A stretch of DNA of 64,000 nucleotides from Betaproteobacteria bacterium (GCA_005881575.1 VBCA01000019.1:90644-154643), one strand, 5' to 3'. Positions 24,459 through 33,471 are shown, counted from the first letter of the stretch. Made by a program: numbers and translations. The notes: generated from the sequence alone by a model not told the origin.

Positions 24459-24905
24459 ATGGCAGATTCGACGCTGTTGGAACAGTACAAGGCCCTGATA
24501 GGCGACGTGGGAAACATCGGCACGCGCTACGCGACGGCGAACGGGTTCTACCTTTCCATAGTCTCGGCGCTGCTCGGCGTGGTCGCATTTACCGAGTCGG
24601 GGAAGCCCCTAGCCCAGGTCGATCTGGTTCTCGTCCTGACCGTCGCGGCTTTCGCCATCGTCGTCTGTCACGTCTGGATGAAGACCCTGGCTTTCTACCG
24701 CGGCCTCTTCGGCGTGAAGCTGCAATTGCTCGGCGAGATGGAGAAGGAGCTGGCGTTCCCCGCTTTTTCGCGAGAGCACGAGCTCATGAAGGAACGCGGC
24801 GTCCGGCCGCTGATCGACAACGAGATATGGGTTCCGCGCGTCCTCTGGGTGTTCTTCGCGGCGGTCGCCGTAACGGCCCTGGCATTGATTTTCGTGGACG
24901 GCTGA
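24459..24905 (+). CDS. Two-helix membrane protein, RipA-like
   Basis: 148 residues with GAGGGAAC just before the ATG. 'LLEQYKALIGDVGNIGTRYA' leads into 'TANGFYLSIVSALLGVVAF', a charged link, and a second hydrophobic segment 'LVLVLTVAAFAIVVCHVWM'. A helical cytoplasmic part follows and the protein ends in a third hydrophobic stretch 'VLWVFFAAVAVTALALIFV'. The N-terminal motif (EQYK ... R.. TANxFYLS) resembles RipA-family octameric membrane proteins; I hold that comparison loosely. It stands between the nuclease and a converging Bug gene. Confidence 0.6.
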   Translation: MADSTLLEQYKALIGDVGNIGTRYATANGFYLSIVSALLGVVAFTESGKPLAQVDLVLVLTVAAFAIVVCHVWMKTLAFYRGLFGVKLQLLGEMEKELAFPAFSREHELMKERGVRPLIDNEIWVPRVLWVFFAAVAVTALALIFVDG

Positions 24906-24914
24906 GGGGCGAGC

Positions 24915-25883
24915 TCAGTCCTGGAGCGGGATTTTCGCGTCCCGAATCACCTTCGCGTAGGTGGCAAGATCGAGCCTGCACTTTTCAGCGAACTGCTCGG
25001 GCGTACTTCCGACAGGCTCGTATCCCCAGGCGGCCCAGCGCTCGCGCATGTCCTGCGCAACGACCGCTTGGGCAATGTCGCGCTGGATCTGGATCACGGT
25101 GTCGCGCGGGGAGCTCGCGGGCGCAAACACGCCGAGCCAGCCCGTGAATTCGAATGGAATGCCCGCCTCGGTCAGGGTCGGCACCTCCGGGAGCGTTGCC
25201 GAGCGCGCCTTGCCGCTCACTCCCAAGGCGCGCAGCCGGCCGGACCTGATGTGCGGCAGGACGCCAGCGAGCGGCATGAACGCGAGTTGCACTTCTCCGG
25301 CGAGAAGAGCCTGGCTGAGCGGCGCGTCGCCCTTGTAGGGGACGTGCAGCATGTCGGTGCCGGTCATGCTCTTCAAAAGCTCGCCCAGCAGGTGCGGCGG
25401 CGCTCCGATGCCGGTGGAGCCGTAGTTGATCGTGCCGGGCCTGGATCTTGCGAGCGCGACCAGCTCCTTTGCCGATGCGGCCGGAATTTGCGGATTAGTC
25501 ACGAGCACCACGAAGGAGGAGGTGAGCTGCGTCACCGGCGCGAAATCCCTCGCCGCGTCGAACGGAAGTTTCCTGTAGAGGCCGGGGCTGATCGCGAAGC
25601 CATGTGTCGTGATGAGCAAGGTGTAACCGTCCCCCGGGGCCTTGGCGACATGGTCGGCCGCGATGTTCCCGCCCGCACCAGGGCGGTTGTCCACGAGCAT
25701 CGGCTGCTTCCAGGTCTCCGCGAGCTTCTGCCCGAGCGCCCGCGCGACCGTATCCACGGCGCCGCCAGCGGCGAACGGGACGACCATGCGCACGGGCCTC
25801 GCGGGATAGCTCTGCGCGAAGGCGGGTGCGCCGAACAGCGTCGCCAGCGCGATTGCGGACAACGGGCGCGAAAACGGCTTCAT
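24915..25883 (-). CDS. Bug-family TTT solute-binding protein (divergent from the PAS gene)
   Basis: 322 residues; ATG 25883 has AAGGAA four bases upstream, and the longer open frame to 26021 is not needed. Signal peptide ends 'LFGAPAFAQ|SYP'. Core: 'RPVRMVVPFAAGGAVDTVAR' (Ala-Ala in place of the usual Pro-Pro/Pro-Gly), 'MLVDNRPGAGGNIAAD', 'KAPGDGYTLL', 'MLHVPYKGDAPLSQ'. It starts 167 bases from the divergent PAS-protein gene and has no enzyme partner on its strand. Confidence 0.92.
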   Translation of the reverse strand: MKPFSRPLSAIALATLFGAPAFAQSYPARPVRMVVPFAAGGAVDTVARALGQKLAETWKQPMLVDNRPGAGGNIAADHVAKAPGDGYTLLITTHGFAISPGLYRKLPFDAARDFAPVTQLTSSFVVLVTNPQIPAASAKELVALARSRPGTINYGSTGIGAPPHLLGELLKSMTGTDMLHVPYKGDAPLSQALLAGEVQLAFMPLAGVLPHIRSGRLRALGVSGKARSATLPEVPTLTEAGIPFEFTGWLGVFAPASSPRDTVIQIQRDIAQAVVAQDMRERWAAWGYEPVGSTPEQFAEKCRLDLATYAKVIRDAKIPLQD

Positions 25884-26050
25884 GGGTTCCTTGGCGGCAT
25901 GCCGTTTCGCATTATCGTCGGGTTGCCGTAGGGATGAGAAGCCCCTGACGGCACCCAGGCCGGTGCGGTTTTCGTTAGATAGTTCATACGCACGAGGTCC
26001 GATCGGTGTCACACTCGGCATTGCTCGGTATCGGGGAGGTCCGAGGTCTC

Positions 26051-27271
26051 ATGAAATCGGATAAACGTCCGCAGGGTGGGCCCGCCGTTCCAGACGGCGA
26101 TGCCCTGTTCGACTCTCTCTTCGCGCAGACCGCGGTCGGGGTCGCGGTCGGATCGCTCGACGGCCGCTTTCTGCGCGTCAACGAAGCGTTGTGCCGCCTG
26201 CTCGGCTACAGCGAGCAAGAGCTGGTGGAAAAAAGCTTTGAAGAGATCACCCACGCCGACGATCGGCAGGCGTCCAGGGACTTCCAGCAGGAGCTCGTCA
26301 CGACGTCCCAGTCGCGCGTCTATGAAAAGCGCTACGTGCACAAGAGCGGCTCGACGGTCTGGGTGCGGATCACCGGGACGCTCGTGCGGGACCGCTCGGG
26401 CTCCCCCCTGTGCTCGGTCGCGCTGATTCACGACATCACCGAGCTCAAGCTCACCGAGGAAGCGCTGAAGGCGAGTGAATCGCGGTTCCGCAGCATGGTC
26501 GAGATGAGCTCGGACTGGTACTGGGTGCAGGACGAGAATTTTCGCTTCGTCGAGCTGCCCGGCGTGGAGAAGCGGGGGATCGATCCGGAAGCATTCATCG
26601 GCAAGGCGCGCTGGGAGCTTCAGGGTCCCGGGTCCCTTCCGGAAAAAGCCTGGCAGCAGCACCGCGAAAAGCTCGAGCGTCACGAGCCGTTCAGCGACTT
26701 CGTGTACACGGTTACCGACGGTGCCGGCGAAATGCGTTATCTGAGCGTGACCGGCGAACCGATTTTCGACGCGCTGGGCAAATTCAAGGGGTACCACGGC
26801 GTCGGAAAAGACGTCACGGAAAAGGCGCGCGGGCTGAAGGACCTGGAAGACAGCGAAGAGCGCTACCGGATGCTGTTCGACATCCATCCCCGTCCGATGT
26901 GGGTGGTGGAAAACAAGACCTTGCGTTTCCTCGCCGTCAACCAGGCGGCCGTCGAGCATTACGGCTACTCGAGGGAGGAGTTTCTGTCGATGACCGCCGA
27001 GCAGCTCCGCCCGCCGGAGGATATCGCGCAGCTGCTCAAGGACTTTCAGGACCCGAGCCGTTCCTACATGCAGCGCGTGGCGCGGCACCTCAAGAAGAAC
27101 GGGGAGCAGATCAACGTCGAAATCGTCTCCTTCAATCTCGCTTTCGATGGTCGGCCTGCGCGCCTGGCCGTGATCAGCGACGTTACCGAGCGGCTGAAAG
27201 CGGAGCAGCAGTCGCGCGAGCTCGAGGCGCGGTACCGGGCGCTGATCGAGTCCCGAAAAGGCCCCGACTAG
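26051..27271 (+). CDS. Triple-PAS protein without an output domain
   Basis: 406 residues from ATG 26051 (GAGG four bases upstream). Three PAS/PAC units follow one another: residues about 20-130 ('VGVAVGSLDGRFLRVNEALC', 'ITHADDRQ', 'VALIHDITELKLTEEAL'), 140-265 ('FVELPGVEKRGIDPEAFIGK', 'GVGKDVTEKARG') and 270-395 ('WVVENKTLRFLAVNQAAVEH', 'VISDVTERLKAEQQSRELEA'). After the third PAC the protein stops within what would be the next linker, 'RYRALIESRKGPD'. There is no kinase, GGDEF or EAL domain, so it either acts through a partner or is the front part of a truncated sensor. Confidence 0.82.
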   Translation: MKSDKRPQGGPAVPDGDALFDSLFAQTAVGVAVGSLDGRFLRVNEALCRLLGYSEQELVEKSFEEITHADDRQASRDFQQELVTTSQSRVYEKRYVHKSGSTVWVRITGTLVRDRSGSPLCSVALIHDITELKLTEEALKASESRFRSMVEMSSDWYWVQDENFRFVELPGVEKRGIDPEAFIGKARWELQGPGSLPEKAWQQHREKLERHEPFSDFVYTVTDGAGEMRYLSVTGEPIFDALGKFKGYHGVGKDVTEKARGLKDLEDSEERYRMLFDIHPRPMWVVENKTLRFLAVNQAAVEHYGYSREEFLSMTAEQLRPPEDIAQLLKDFQDPSRSYMQRVARHLKKNGEQINVEIVSFNLAFDGRPARLAVISDVTERLKAEQQSRELEARYRALIESRKGPD

Positions 27272-27437
27272 CGTCCGGGATCGCCGGGGCGGGGAGACGC
27301 CGACCCCGGCATATGGACTATGACTCCGCAGCGTACCAGAGCGAGGATCCGACACGCAGGAAGGTAGAATTCGTTTCGAGAGCACGGCCGGCTGCAGGGA
27401 GAGGCGCGGCCGGTCTCGCGGATGAAAGGTGGGCGCC

Positions 27438-28829
27438 ATGATCCATCTTGACGAGCACTCGATGGGACCACTGTGTAAGGTTACGAGCGCTCTGGCACTT
27501 GCATCTGCTTTGGCGTTGGCAGGGTGCGGCGGGGGCGCCAGCAGCGCGAGCTCACCGAGCATCATGCTCCTCGCCGCCAACGATGGCGTCAGCGGCTTCG
27601 AGCTGTGGAAGACCGACGGCAGCGCCATGGGCACGGTCTTGGTGAAGGACATCAACCCGGGGGCCGGGCATTCCTCTCCCGGCGGGAGCGGTCTTTTTCC
27701 TTCCGAGTTTGCCTTCTTCAACGGGGCGTGGTTTTTCTCCGCCGACGATGGCACCGGCCCCAAGCTGTGGAAGAGCGACGGCACGCAAGCCGGCACGGCG
27801 CGGGTGACGGCCGTAGTTTCCTCCCCCCGTGAATTCACCGTCCTCGGCAACGCCTTGTATTTCTCGGCTGACGACGGCGTCAACGGCCGCGAGCTGTGGA
27901 AGACCGACGGGACCGAAGCGCGCACGGTGCTGGTAAAGGACATCGCCCCCGGCACAGTTTCCATTGGAGGTATCCAAGTGCCTAGGAGTTCCTCGCCAAC
28001 GGGACTCACCGTGTTCAACAACACTTTGTATTTCTCGGCCGACGACGGCATGAGCGGCATCGAGCTGTGGAAGAGCGACGGCACGGCATTGGGCACGGTG
28101 CAGGTGAAGGACATCAACCTCTCGGGCGATTCCTTTCCGTCCGGCTTCACGGTGTTCAACAACGAGCTGTATTTCTCGGCCGACGGCGGCACCGGCTTCG
28201 AGCTGTGGAAGACCAACGGCACGCCGGGCAACGCGGTTTTGGTGAAGGACATCAACCCGACGGGCGATTCCGGCTTCACGGTGTTCAACAACGAGCTGTA
28301 TTTCTCGGCCGACGACGGCGGCACCGGCTTCGAGCTGTGGAAGACCAACGGCACGCCAGGCAACGCGGTTTTGGTGAAGGACATCAACCCGACGGGCGAT
28401 TCCTCTCCGTCCGGCTTCACGGTGTTCAACAACGCCTTGTATTTCTCGGCGGACGGCGTCGCAGGCGCCGAGCTGTGGAAGAGCGATGTCGCCGGCACGG
28501 TGCGGGTGGGCGCAGTTTCCCTTGTCTCGGGACTGACCGTATTCAACAACGCTTTGTATTTCTCCGCCAGCGACGGCGTCGCCGGTGTCGAGCTGTGGAA
28601 GACCGATGTCGCCGGGAGCCCGGTGCAGGTGAAAGGCATCAACAACACGACCCTGGGTGCTCCGAATGCCTTAACCGTCTTGAACAACGCGCTGCTATTC
28701 TCGGCCGACGACGGCATGACCGGCCGCGAGCTGTGGAGGACGGACGGCACCGTAGGGGGCACAATGCAGGTGAAGGACATCTGTCCCGGGCCTTGCGATG
28801 GCGTGCCGGTTCTGGTGATCCTCCCCTAG
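27438..28829 (+). CDS. ELWxxDGT-repeat lipoprotein
   Basis: 463 residues. The N-terminus is a lipoprotein signal ('ALASALALAGC|GGGAS', lipobox LAGC), then about nine units of roughly 43-50 residues built on 'YFSADDGxxGxELWKxDGT' and 'VLVKDINP'. Variants include ELWKTNGT twice and shortened ELWKSDVAGT / ELWKTDVAGS. ELWxxDGT repeats form a beta-propeller-like surface domain; the protein is expected on the cell surface or in the outer membrane, with unknown ligand. Two central units (28142-28402) are almost identical at DNA level. ATG 27438 is preceded by AAAGGTGG. Confidence 0.87.
   Translation: MIHLDEHSMGPLCKVTSALALASALALAGCGGGASSASSPSIMLLAANDGVSGFELWKTDGSAMGTVLVKDINPGAGHSSPGGSGLFPSEFAFFNGAWFFSADDGTGPKLWKSDGTQAGTARVTAVVSSPREFTVLGNALYFSADDGVNGRELWKTDGTEARTVLVKDIAPGTVSIGGIQVPRSSSPTGLTVFNNTLYFSADDGMSGIELWKSDGTALGTVQVKDINLSGDSFPSGFTVFNNELYFSADGGTGFELWKTNGTPGNAVLVKDINPTGDSGFTVFNNELYFSADDGGTGFELWKTNGTPGNAVLVKDINPTGDSSPSGFTVFNNALYFSADGVAGAELWKSDVAGTVRVGAVSLVSGLTVFNNALYFSASDGVAGVELWKTDVAGSPVQVKGINNTTLGAPNALTVLNNALLFSADDGMTGRELWRTDGTVGGTMQVKDICPGPCDGVPVLVILP
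28142..28402 (+). repeat. Near-identical tandem duplication inside the ELWxxDGT gene
   Basis: Bases 28142-28270 and 28271-28402 are two consecutive copies of one repeat unit, differing by a three-base GAC insertion and a few substitutions (for example ACGCCGGGC versus ACGCCAGGC). Other units of the gene have diverged much more, so this copy is recent. Confidence 0.8.
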
Positions 28830-28872
28830 GACGACGCGCTTCGATCAACGACAACAAGCCTCTGAAACCCGT

Positions 28873-29997
28873 TTGAAATTTTCCTTTTTCCACCTGATGC
28901 CTTACACGCATCTGGAGCTGGAATCTCACGACTGGCCGTTTCCCAACCGCTACTTCGACCCGGCGAAGGCGAGCGCCCTCTACAGGACCTACGTCGAGAG
29001 CATGATCCACGCCGAAACTTGCGGCTTCGACTGGGTCGGCTGCAACGAACACCACTTCAGCCCCTACGGCATGATGGCCAACTGCAATCTCATCGGCGGC
29101 GCGCTCGCCTACCCCACGAAGCGCGTGAAGATCGCGATGATCGGCAATCTCGTCCCGCTGAACAACCCGATCCGCATCGCCGAGGAATACGCCATGCTCG
29201 ACTGCATGAGCGGCGGCAGGCTGGTAGCCGGGTTGATGCGCGGCATTCCGCACGAGTACCTCGCCTACAATATCCCGCCGGGGGAATCCTGGGAGCGCCA
29301 GCGCGAGGCCGTGCAGTTGATCATCAAAGCCTGGACCGAGCCCGAGCCCTTCGGCTGGGAAGGCAAGCATTTCCAGTATCGGCAGGTGTCGATCTGGCCC
29401 AAGCCGATGCAAAAGCCGCATCCGCCTTTGGTGATCTCGGCGAGCAACGCGGACTCGGCGAAATTTGCCGCGGAAATGCGCGCGACCATGGGCATGGTGC
29501 TGCTCGCGGACCTGCCGAGCGGCAAGGAGTGCATCCGAATCTACAAGGAAACCGCAAAGGCCAACGGCTGGGAGCCGACCGCGGAAAACGTGCTGGTCGG
29601 CATGCACACCTGCATCGCCGAGACCGACGAGGAAGCGCGGCGCTCGATGGCGCACGGCCTGAAGTATTTCGATCAGGTGCTGATGGGCGGCCTGCAGGCC
29701 TCGCAGCGGATCGTGCTGCAGAAGACGCGCTATTTCGAGAACGAGGAGAGCCGCGACCGCTGGAAGAGCCGTCTCGACAAGCGCCGCACGCTGACGCTCG
29801 ACGAGGCGATCGAGCGGGGCACCGTGCTCTGCGGTAGTCCCGAGACCGTGGTCAAGCAGATCAAGCGCATACATAGCGAGCTCGGCCACGGCGTGTTCAA
29901 CTTCACCGTGAAGGTGGGCACGCTCCCAGACGAGGTGATCCGGCGCGGCATGGAGCTCTTCCGCGACAGGGTCCATCCGCACGTGCGCGATCTCTGA
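28873..29997 (+). CDS. LLM-class flavin-dependent oxidoreductase (operon 28.9-31.9 kb)
   Basis: 374 residues, read from a TTG start because the product then begins MKFSFFHLMPYTHLE, typical for the group; an ATG eight codons in is the alternative. Luciferase-like landmarks: 'CGFDWVGCNEHHFSPYGMMA', 'RVKIAMIGNLVPLNNPIRIA', 'EYAMLDCMSGGRLVAGLMRG' and 'PHPPLVISASNADSAKF'. These enzymes use FMNH2 (or F420) to oxygenate alkyl or aromatic substrates. A hydrolase gene follows after 12 bases and a MetE-like gene after that. No flavin reductase is nearby. Confidence 0.9.
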   Translation: MKFSFFHLMPYTHLELESHDWPFPNRYFDPAKASALYRTYVESMIHAETCGFDWVGCNEHHFSPYGMMANCNLIGGALAYPTKRVKIAMIGNLVPLNNPIRIAEEYAMLDCMSGGRLVAGLMRGIPHEYLAYNIPPGESWERQREAVQLIIKAWTEPEPFGWEGKHFQYRQVSIWPKPMQKPHPPLVISASNADSAKFAAEMRATMGMVLLADLPSGKECIRIYKETAKANGWEPTAENVLVGMHTCIAETDEEARRSMAHGLKYFDQVLMGGLQASQRIVLQKTRYFENEESRDRWKSRLDKRRTLTLDEAIERGTVLCGSPETVVKQIKRIHSELGHGVFNFTVKVGTLPDEVIRRGMELFRDRVHPHVRDL

Positions 29998-30009
29998 AGG
30001 AGGGCTCCA

Positions 30010-30792
30010 ATGCAGGCGCGCAAGGTTTCGCTCTCCACCGGAGAGCTGACGTATTTCGTGGCGGGCGAGGGCCGGCCAGTTCTGTATCTGCACCCGGCGG
30101 GCGGCGTGCGCCGGACGCGCGTGCTCGAAGGGCTCGCAAAATCGTTCGCGCTCCACGTTCCGGTGATGCCCGGGTTCGACGGTACGAGCGCCCACGGCGC
30201 GGTGAAGTCGATGCGCGGGCTCGCGAGCCTCGTCGGCGAATTCATCGAGAAGGTGATAGCGGGTCCCTGCGACGTGATCGGTTGCTCCTTCGGCGGCTAT
30301 CTCGCCGCCTGGCTCGCGGCCGAGCGCCCGAACCTCGTAGACCATCTCGTGCTCGAATGCCCGGCCGGTTTCCGCCCGAAGGGAAAAGGCGAACGGCCCG
30401 CCGACGCCGGGGCGCTGCGCAAGCTGCTGTTCCTGCACCCGGAGAAACTTCCGCCTGAATCGAAACCCGCGGAACAGGAGGTCGCGAACCGCAAGATGCT
30501 CCCGCACTACGGCTACACGCTCGACACGGACGAGGAGCTCCTCGCGCGCCTGCCTTCGATCGACAAGCTCACGCTCATCCTGCACGGCACCGCCGACCGC
30601 ATGATCCCGAAGGAAAGCGTGCAGCTTCTGAAGGGCCGCCTGCCGCGGTCCTATCTCGTATACGTCTGGGACGCGGCGCACGCGATCGACGTCGATCAGC
30701 CCGAGCGCGTGCTCGCGGTCCTCGGGAGCTTCCTCGAGCGTTCCGAGGGCTTCATGGTCAACTGGGGCACGCTCGCGGTGAATCCCGGGTGA
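30010..30792 (+). CDS. Alpha/beta hydrolase (operon with LLM oxidoreductase)
   Basis: 260 residues, with GAAGGAGGG before the ATG. Landmarks: 'GRPVLYLHPAGGVRRTRVLE' (oxyanion HP loop), nucleophile elbow 'DVIGCSFGGYLAAWLAAE', acid in 'LILHGTADRMIPKE', and His in 'VWDAAHAIDVDQPERV'. The lid region between strands 6 and 7 contains 'FLHPEKLPPESKPAEQE'. It lies between the LLM enzyme and the MetE-like gene with gaps of 12 and 10 bases. An ester or ring-fission product made by the monooxygenase is a plausible substrate; this is inference from order. Confidence 0.87.
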   Translation: MQARKVSLSTGELTYFVAGEGRPVLYLHPAGGVRRTRVLEGLAKSFALHVPVMPGFDGTSAHGAVKSMRGLASLVGEFIEKVIAGPCDVIGCSFGGYLAAWLAAERPNLVDHLVLECPAGFRPKGKGERPADAGALRKLLFLHPEKLPPESKPAEQEVANRKMLPHYGYTLDTDEELLARLPSIDKLTLILHGTADRMIPKESVQLLKGRLPRSYLVYVWDAAHAIDVDQPERVLAVLGSFLERSEGFMVNWGTLAVNPG

Positions 30793-30802
30793 GGGAAGGG
30801 CG

Positions 30803-31912
30803 ATGAGCGCGAGAGCAACGCCGCCTTTCCGGGCGGACCAGGTCGGGAGCCTCCTGCGACCGGCCGAGATCAAGAAGGCGCGCGCCGAGGTCGAGCGCGG
30901 CGAAATGAGCGCCGGGGAGCTGCGCACGATCGAAGACCGTTGTATTCGCGAGGCGGTCGCGCGCCAGGAGGCGCTCGGCCTGCAGGTCGTGACCGACGGC
31001 GAGTACCGCCGCGGCTGGTGGAACCACGATTTTCTCGGCAAGATCGACGGGGTCGAGATCGAGCTCGACCAGCAATCGTACAAGTTCGCGGGATCCGACG
31101 ATCCGCGCTACACGCCCAAGGTGAGGCGCCGCGTGCGTCGCACGCGCCCGATGATGCTCGAGCACTTCCGGTATCTGAGGTCGGTCGCGAACAGGACGCC
31201 CAAGTTCACCATGCCCTCGCCTTCCATTCTCTATCACCGCGGCGGGCGGGCGGCGATCGACCGCGGGGCCTATCCGGATCTCGATCGGCTCTGGAGCGAC
31301 GTCGGCCGCGTCTATCGCGAGGAAATCCGCGACCTCGCGGCCGCAGGGTGCACCTACCTGCAGATCGACGACACGAGCTTCTCTTTCCTGTGCGACGAGA
31401 AATTCCGGGCGAGCTGTCGCGCCCGCGGCGACGATCCGGATGAGCTTCCGCATATGTACGCGAAAGCGGTCAACGCCGCCATCGCCGACCGCCCTCCGGG
31501 AATGACGATCGTCATGCACACGTGTCGCGGCAATTGGAAGAGCACCTGGCTCGCCGAGGGCGGCTACGACCCGGTCGCTCAGGCCGTGTTCAACGAGACG
31601 GACGTCGACGCCTGGTTCCTCGAGTACGACAGCGAACGCGCCGGCGGCTTCGAGCCGCTGCGCTTCGTACCGAAGGGAAAGAAAGTGGTGCTCGGGCTGG
31701 TGTCGACGAAAACCGCGCTTCTCGAAAAGAAGGATGTTCTGAAAAAGCGGATCGACAACGCGGCGAAATATGTTCCGCTCCAGAACCTGTGCGTGAGCCC
31801 GCAGTGTGGTTTCGCCAGCAGCCACCACGGAAACCTTCTGACCGAAGACGACCAGTGGCGAAAGCTCGAGCTGGTCGTGGAAGTCGCTCGCGAGGTTTGG
31901 GGCGGCAACTGA
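30803..31912 (+). CDS. MetE C-terminal-like protein (cobalamin-independent methionine synthase II family)
   Basis: 369 residues. Starts 'FRADQVGSLLRPAEIKKARA', as in the family, with 'VVTDGEYRRGWWNHDFLGKI', 'YLQIDDTSFSFLCD', and zinc ligands His and Cys in 'VMHTCRGNWKSTW', Glu in 'WFLEYDSERAGG' and Cys in 'NLCVSPQCGFASSHHGNLLT'. It lacks the N-terminal half of MetE. Short MetE-like proteins often serve in catabolic operons, transferring a methyl or cleaving a one-carbon group, rather than in methionine synthesis. Its place after an LLM oxygenase and a hydrolase suggests such a role. Confidence 0.88.
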   Translation: MSARATPPFRADQVGSLLRPAEIKKARAEVERGEMSAGELRTIEDRCIREAVARQEALGLQVVTDGEYRRGWWNHDFLGKIDGVEIELDQQSYKFAGSDDPRYTPKVRRRVRRTRPMMLEHFRYLRSVANRTPKFTMPSPSILYHRGGRAAIDRGAYPDLDRLWSDVGRVYREEIRDLAAAGCTYLQIDDTSFSFLCDEKFRASCRARGDDPDELPHMYAKAVNAAIADRPPGMTIVMHTCRGNWKSTWLAEGGYDPVAQAVFNETDVDAWFLEYDSERAGGFEPLRFVPKGKKVVLGLVSTKTALLEKKDVLKKRIDNAAKYVPLQNLCVSPQCGFASSHHGNLLTEDDQWRKLELVVEVAREVWGGN

Positions 31913-31917
31913 GGGCG

Positions 31918-32898
31918 CTATTCGACCGTCACGCGCGAAAGCTTGATCAGCCGGTCCCAGCGCGCGTATTCGGACTGGAGATATTGGGCGAATTCCTCGG
32001 GTGTGTTGCCGACCACCTCGAACCACTGCTTGGTCACATATTTGTCGCGGAAGGCCCGATCGAGGAGGATCTTGGCGGTGTCGTCGTAGATCCTGGCGAC
32101 GGTCTCGCGCGGCATGCCGGCGGGCCCCACGAGCGCGAACCACGTTCCGGCCTCGTAGCCCGGGACGCCTGATTCGGCGACCGTGGGAAGATCAGGCAGG
32201 GCCGCAATCCGGCGCGAGGTCGCGGCGGCGAGGAGTTTCAGCCTGCCCGCGCGCGCGTGCGACTCGACCAGAAGCGGGGTCACCATCATCATCTGTATCT
32301 GGCCGGAAAGAAGATCGGTGACCGCGGGGCCGGCGCCTTTGTAGGGCACGTGCACGATGTCGATGCCGAGCAGGTTCTTGAGGTAGTCGACGCTGATGTG
32401 CGCCGAGGAGCCCAGCCCGAAGGAACCGTAGGAGAGCGAGCCGGGTTTGGCTTTCGCGAGCGCCACCAATTCCTGGAAGGTGTTCGCGGGCACCGAAACG
32501 TGCACGGCGATGACCCACGGGAAACGCACCAGCACCGTGATCGGCGTGAAGCTCTTCACGCCGTTATACGGGAGGTTCCTGTACAAATGCGGGTTGATCA
32601 CGAACGAGGAGGCGTCGGAGACGAGCAGCGTGGCGCCGTCGGGCGCCGACCGCGAAACATACTCGGCGCCGACAATCTGGTTCGCGCCCGGGCGGTTCTC
32701 GACCAGCACCGGCTGCCCCCAGATTTCCGAAAAGCGCGGCGCCAGCGCGCGCGAAAAGGCGTCGGTCGCGCCGCCCGGCGAAGTCGGCACGACGATCTTC
32801 ACCGCTCGGGAGGGGAAGGTTTGCGCCGGCGCGAGGAAAGGCGCTGTGGCGAGCGCGGCGGCCACAAATGCGAGCAAGCGCGCTGAAATCCCGGACAC
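31918..32898 (-). CDS. Bug-family TTT solute-binding protein (convergent with the MetE-like gene)
   Basis: 326 residues; signal peptide ends 'ALATAPFLAPAQ|TFPS'. Core: 'RAVKIVVPTSPGGATDAFSR' (Thr-Ser where others have Phe-Pro), 'VLVENRPGANQIVGAEYV', 'SRSAPDGATLLVSD', 'IVHVPYKGAGPAVTD'. It converges on the LLM-hydrolase-MetE operon with only five bases between stops, so it may serve that pathway from its own promoter. C-terminus 'SEYARWDRLIKLSRVTVE'. Confidence 0.92.
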   Translation of the reverse strand: MSGISARLLAFVAAALATAPFLAPAQTFPSRAVKIVVPTSPGGATDAFSRALAPRFSEIWGQPVLVENRPGANQIVGAEYVSRSAPDGATLLVSDASSFVINPHLYRNLPYNGVKSFTPITVLVRFPWVIAVHVSVPANTFQELVALAKAKPGSLSYGSFGLGSSAHISVDYLKNLLGIDIVHVPYKGAGPAVTDLLSGQIQMMMVTPLLVESHARAGRLKLLAAATSRRIAALPDLPTVAESGVPGYEAGTWFALVGPAGMPRETVARIYDDTAKILLDRAFRDKYVTKQWFEVVGNTPEEFAQYLQSEYARWDRLIKLSRVTVE

Positions 32899-33147
32899 CT
32901 GAAATCCTCCGTTGTAGGCCCTTATTGTAGTTCGGGCCCGCCCGAACGGCCGCGGCGGTCGCTCAGCCGAGACCGTGAATTTGTCACGCTTTTTGCGGTC
33001 ATCCCCGGCCCGGAATTTGCGTTAGAAGAAGAGGGGCTAAGGTTTTTGGAAAGCCCCTGCCGGGATCTTCCTGATTGGCCCGGTAGCGGTGCGACGGTAG
33101 CCTAGTGATTCGAAAGGAACCGGAACAGACCGACGGGACTTACGAAA

Positions 33148-33471
33148 ATGCGACAGATCGCGAACCTGACTCCGCAGCTCAGCCGCGTCGAAGCGGAACT
33201 CTCGGCCCGCATGTGGGCGGTGTTCGGCAGCTTCCCCCATCTCTGCGGCTTTTCGCTCCAGGACCGGACCGGCATTCCGGATTTTATCGATCCATCCAGT
33301 CTGCGGGACGAGCTTTTCGTCACTGAACTCGGCTTCTCCGCCGCGGTCAGCGAGACCGAATACGACGAAGCCTACAGGCTGATCACCGAAGCCGTCGCGG
33401 ACATCGTGTCCGAACGGCCCGAGGCCCTGGAACTGTTGCGCGGGCGCACTTTCGCGAGGACGCTCCACTAG
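33148..33471 (+). CDS. Small protein of unknown function
   Basis: 107 residues, not recognised. Acidic C-terminal half with helical periodicity ('SETEYDEAYRLITEAVADIV'), a middle 'FGSFPHLCGFSLQDRTGIPD', and no signal peptide or membrane segment. The ribosome binding site before ATG 33148 is weak. Codon use matches the surrounding genes and no other frame is as convincing here, so I think it is real. It sits between two divergently arranged Bug genes. Confidence 0.5.
   Translation: MRQIANLTPQLSRVEAELSARMWAVFGSFPHLCGFSLQDRTGIPDFIDPSSLRDELFVTELGFSAAVSETEYDEAYRLITEAVADIVSERPEALELLRGRTFARTLH

Noticed and set aside
26009..28780. A 923-codon minus-strand open frame opposite the PAS and ELWxxDGT genes
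   Set aside because: Its repeats mirror the ELWxxDGT repeats on the plus strand and it has no domain of its own. It is an antisense shadow.
28639..31083. An 814-codon minus-strand open frame opposite the LLM-hydrolase-MetE operon
   Set aside because: The plus strand carries three clear protein families with good ribosome binding sites; the antisense product is low-complexity.
32960..32985. CRP-like site GTGAATTTGTCAC
   Set aside because: The half-sites are four bases with a five-base spacer instead of six, and it is not placed near a gene start.
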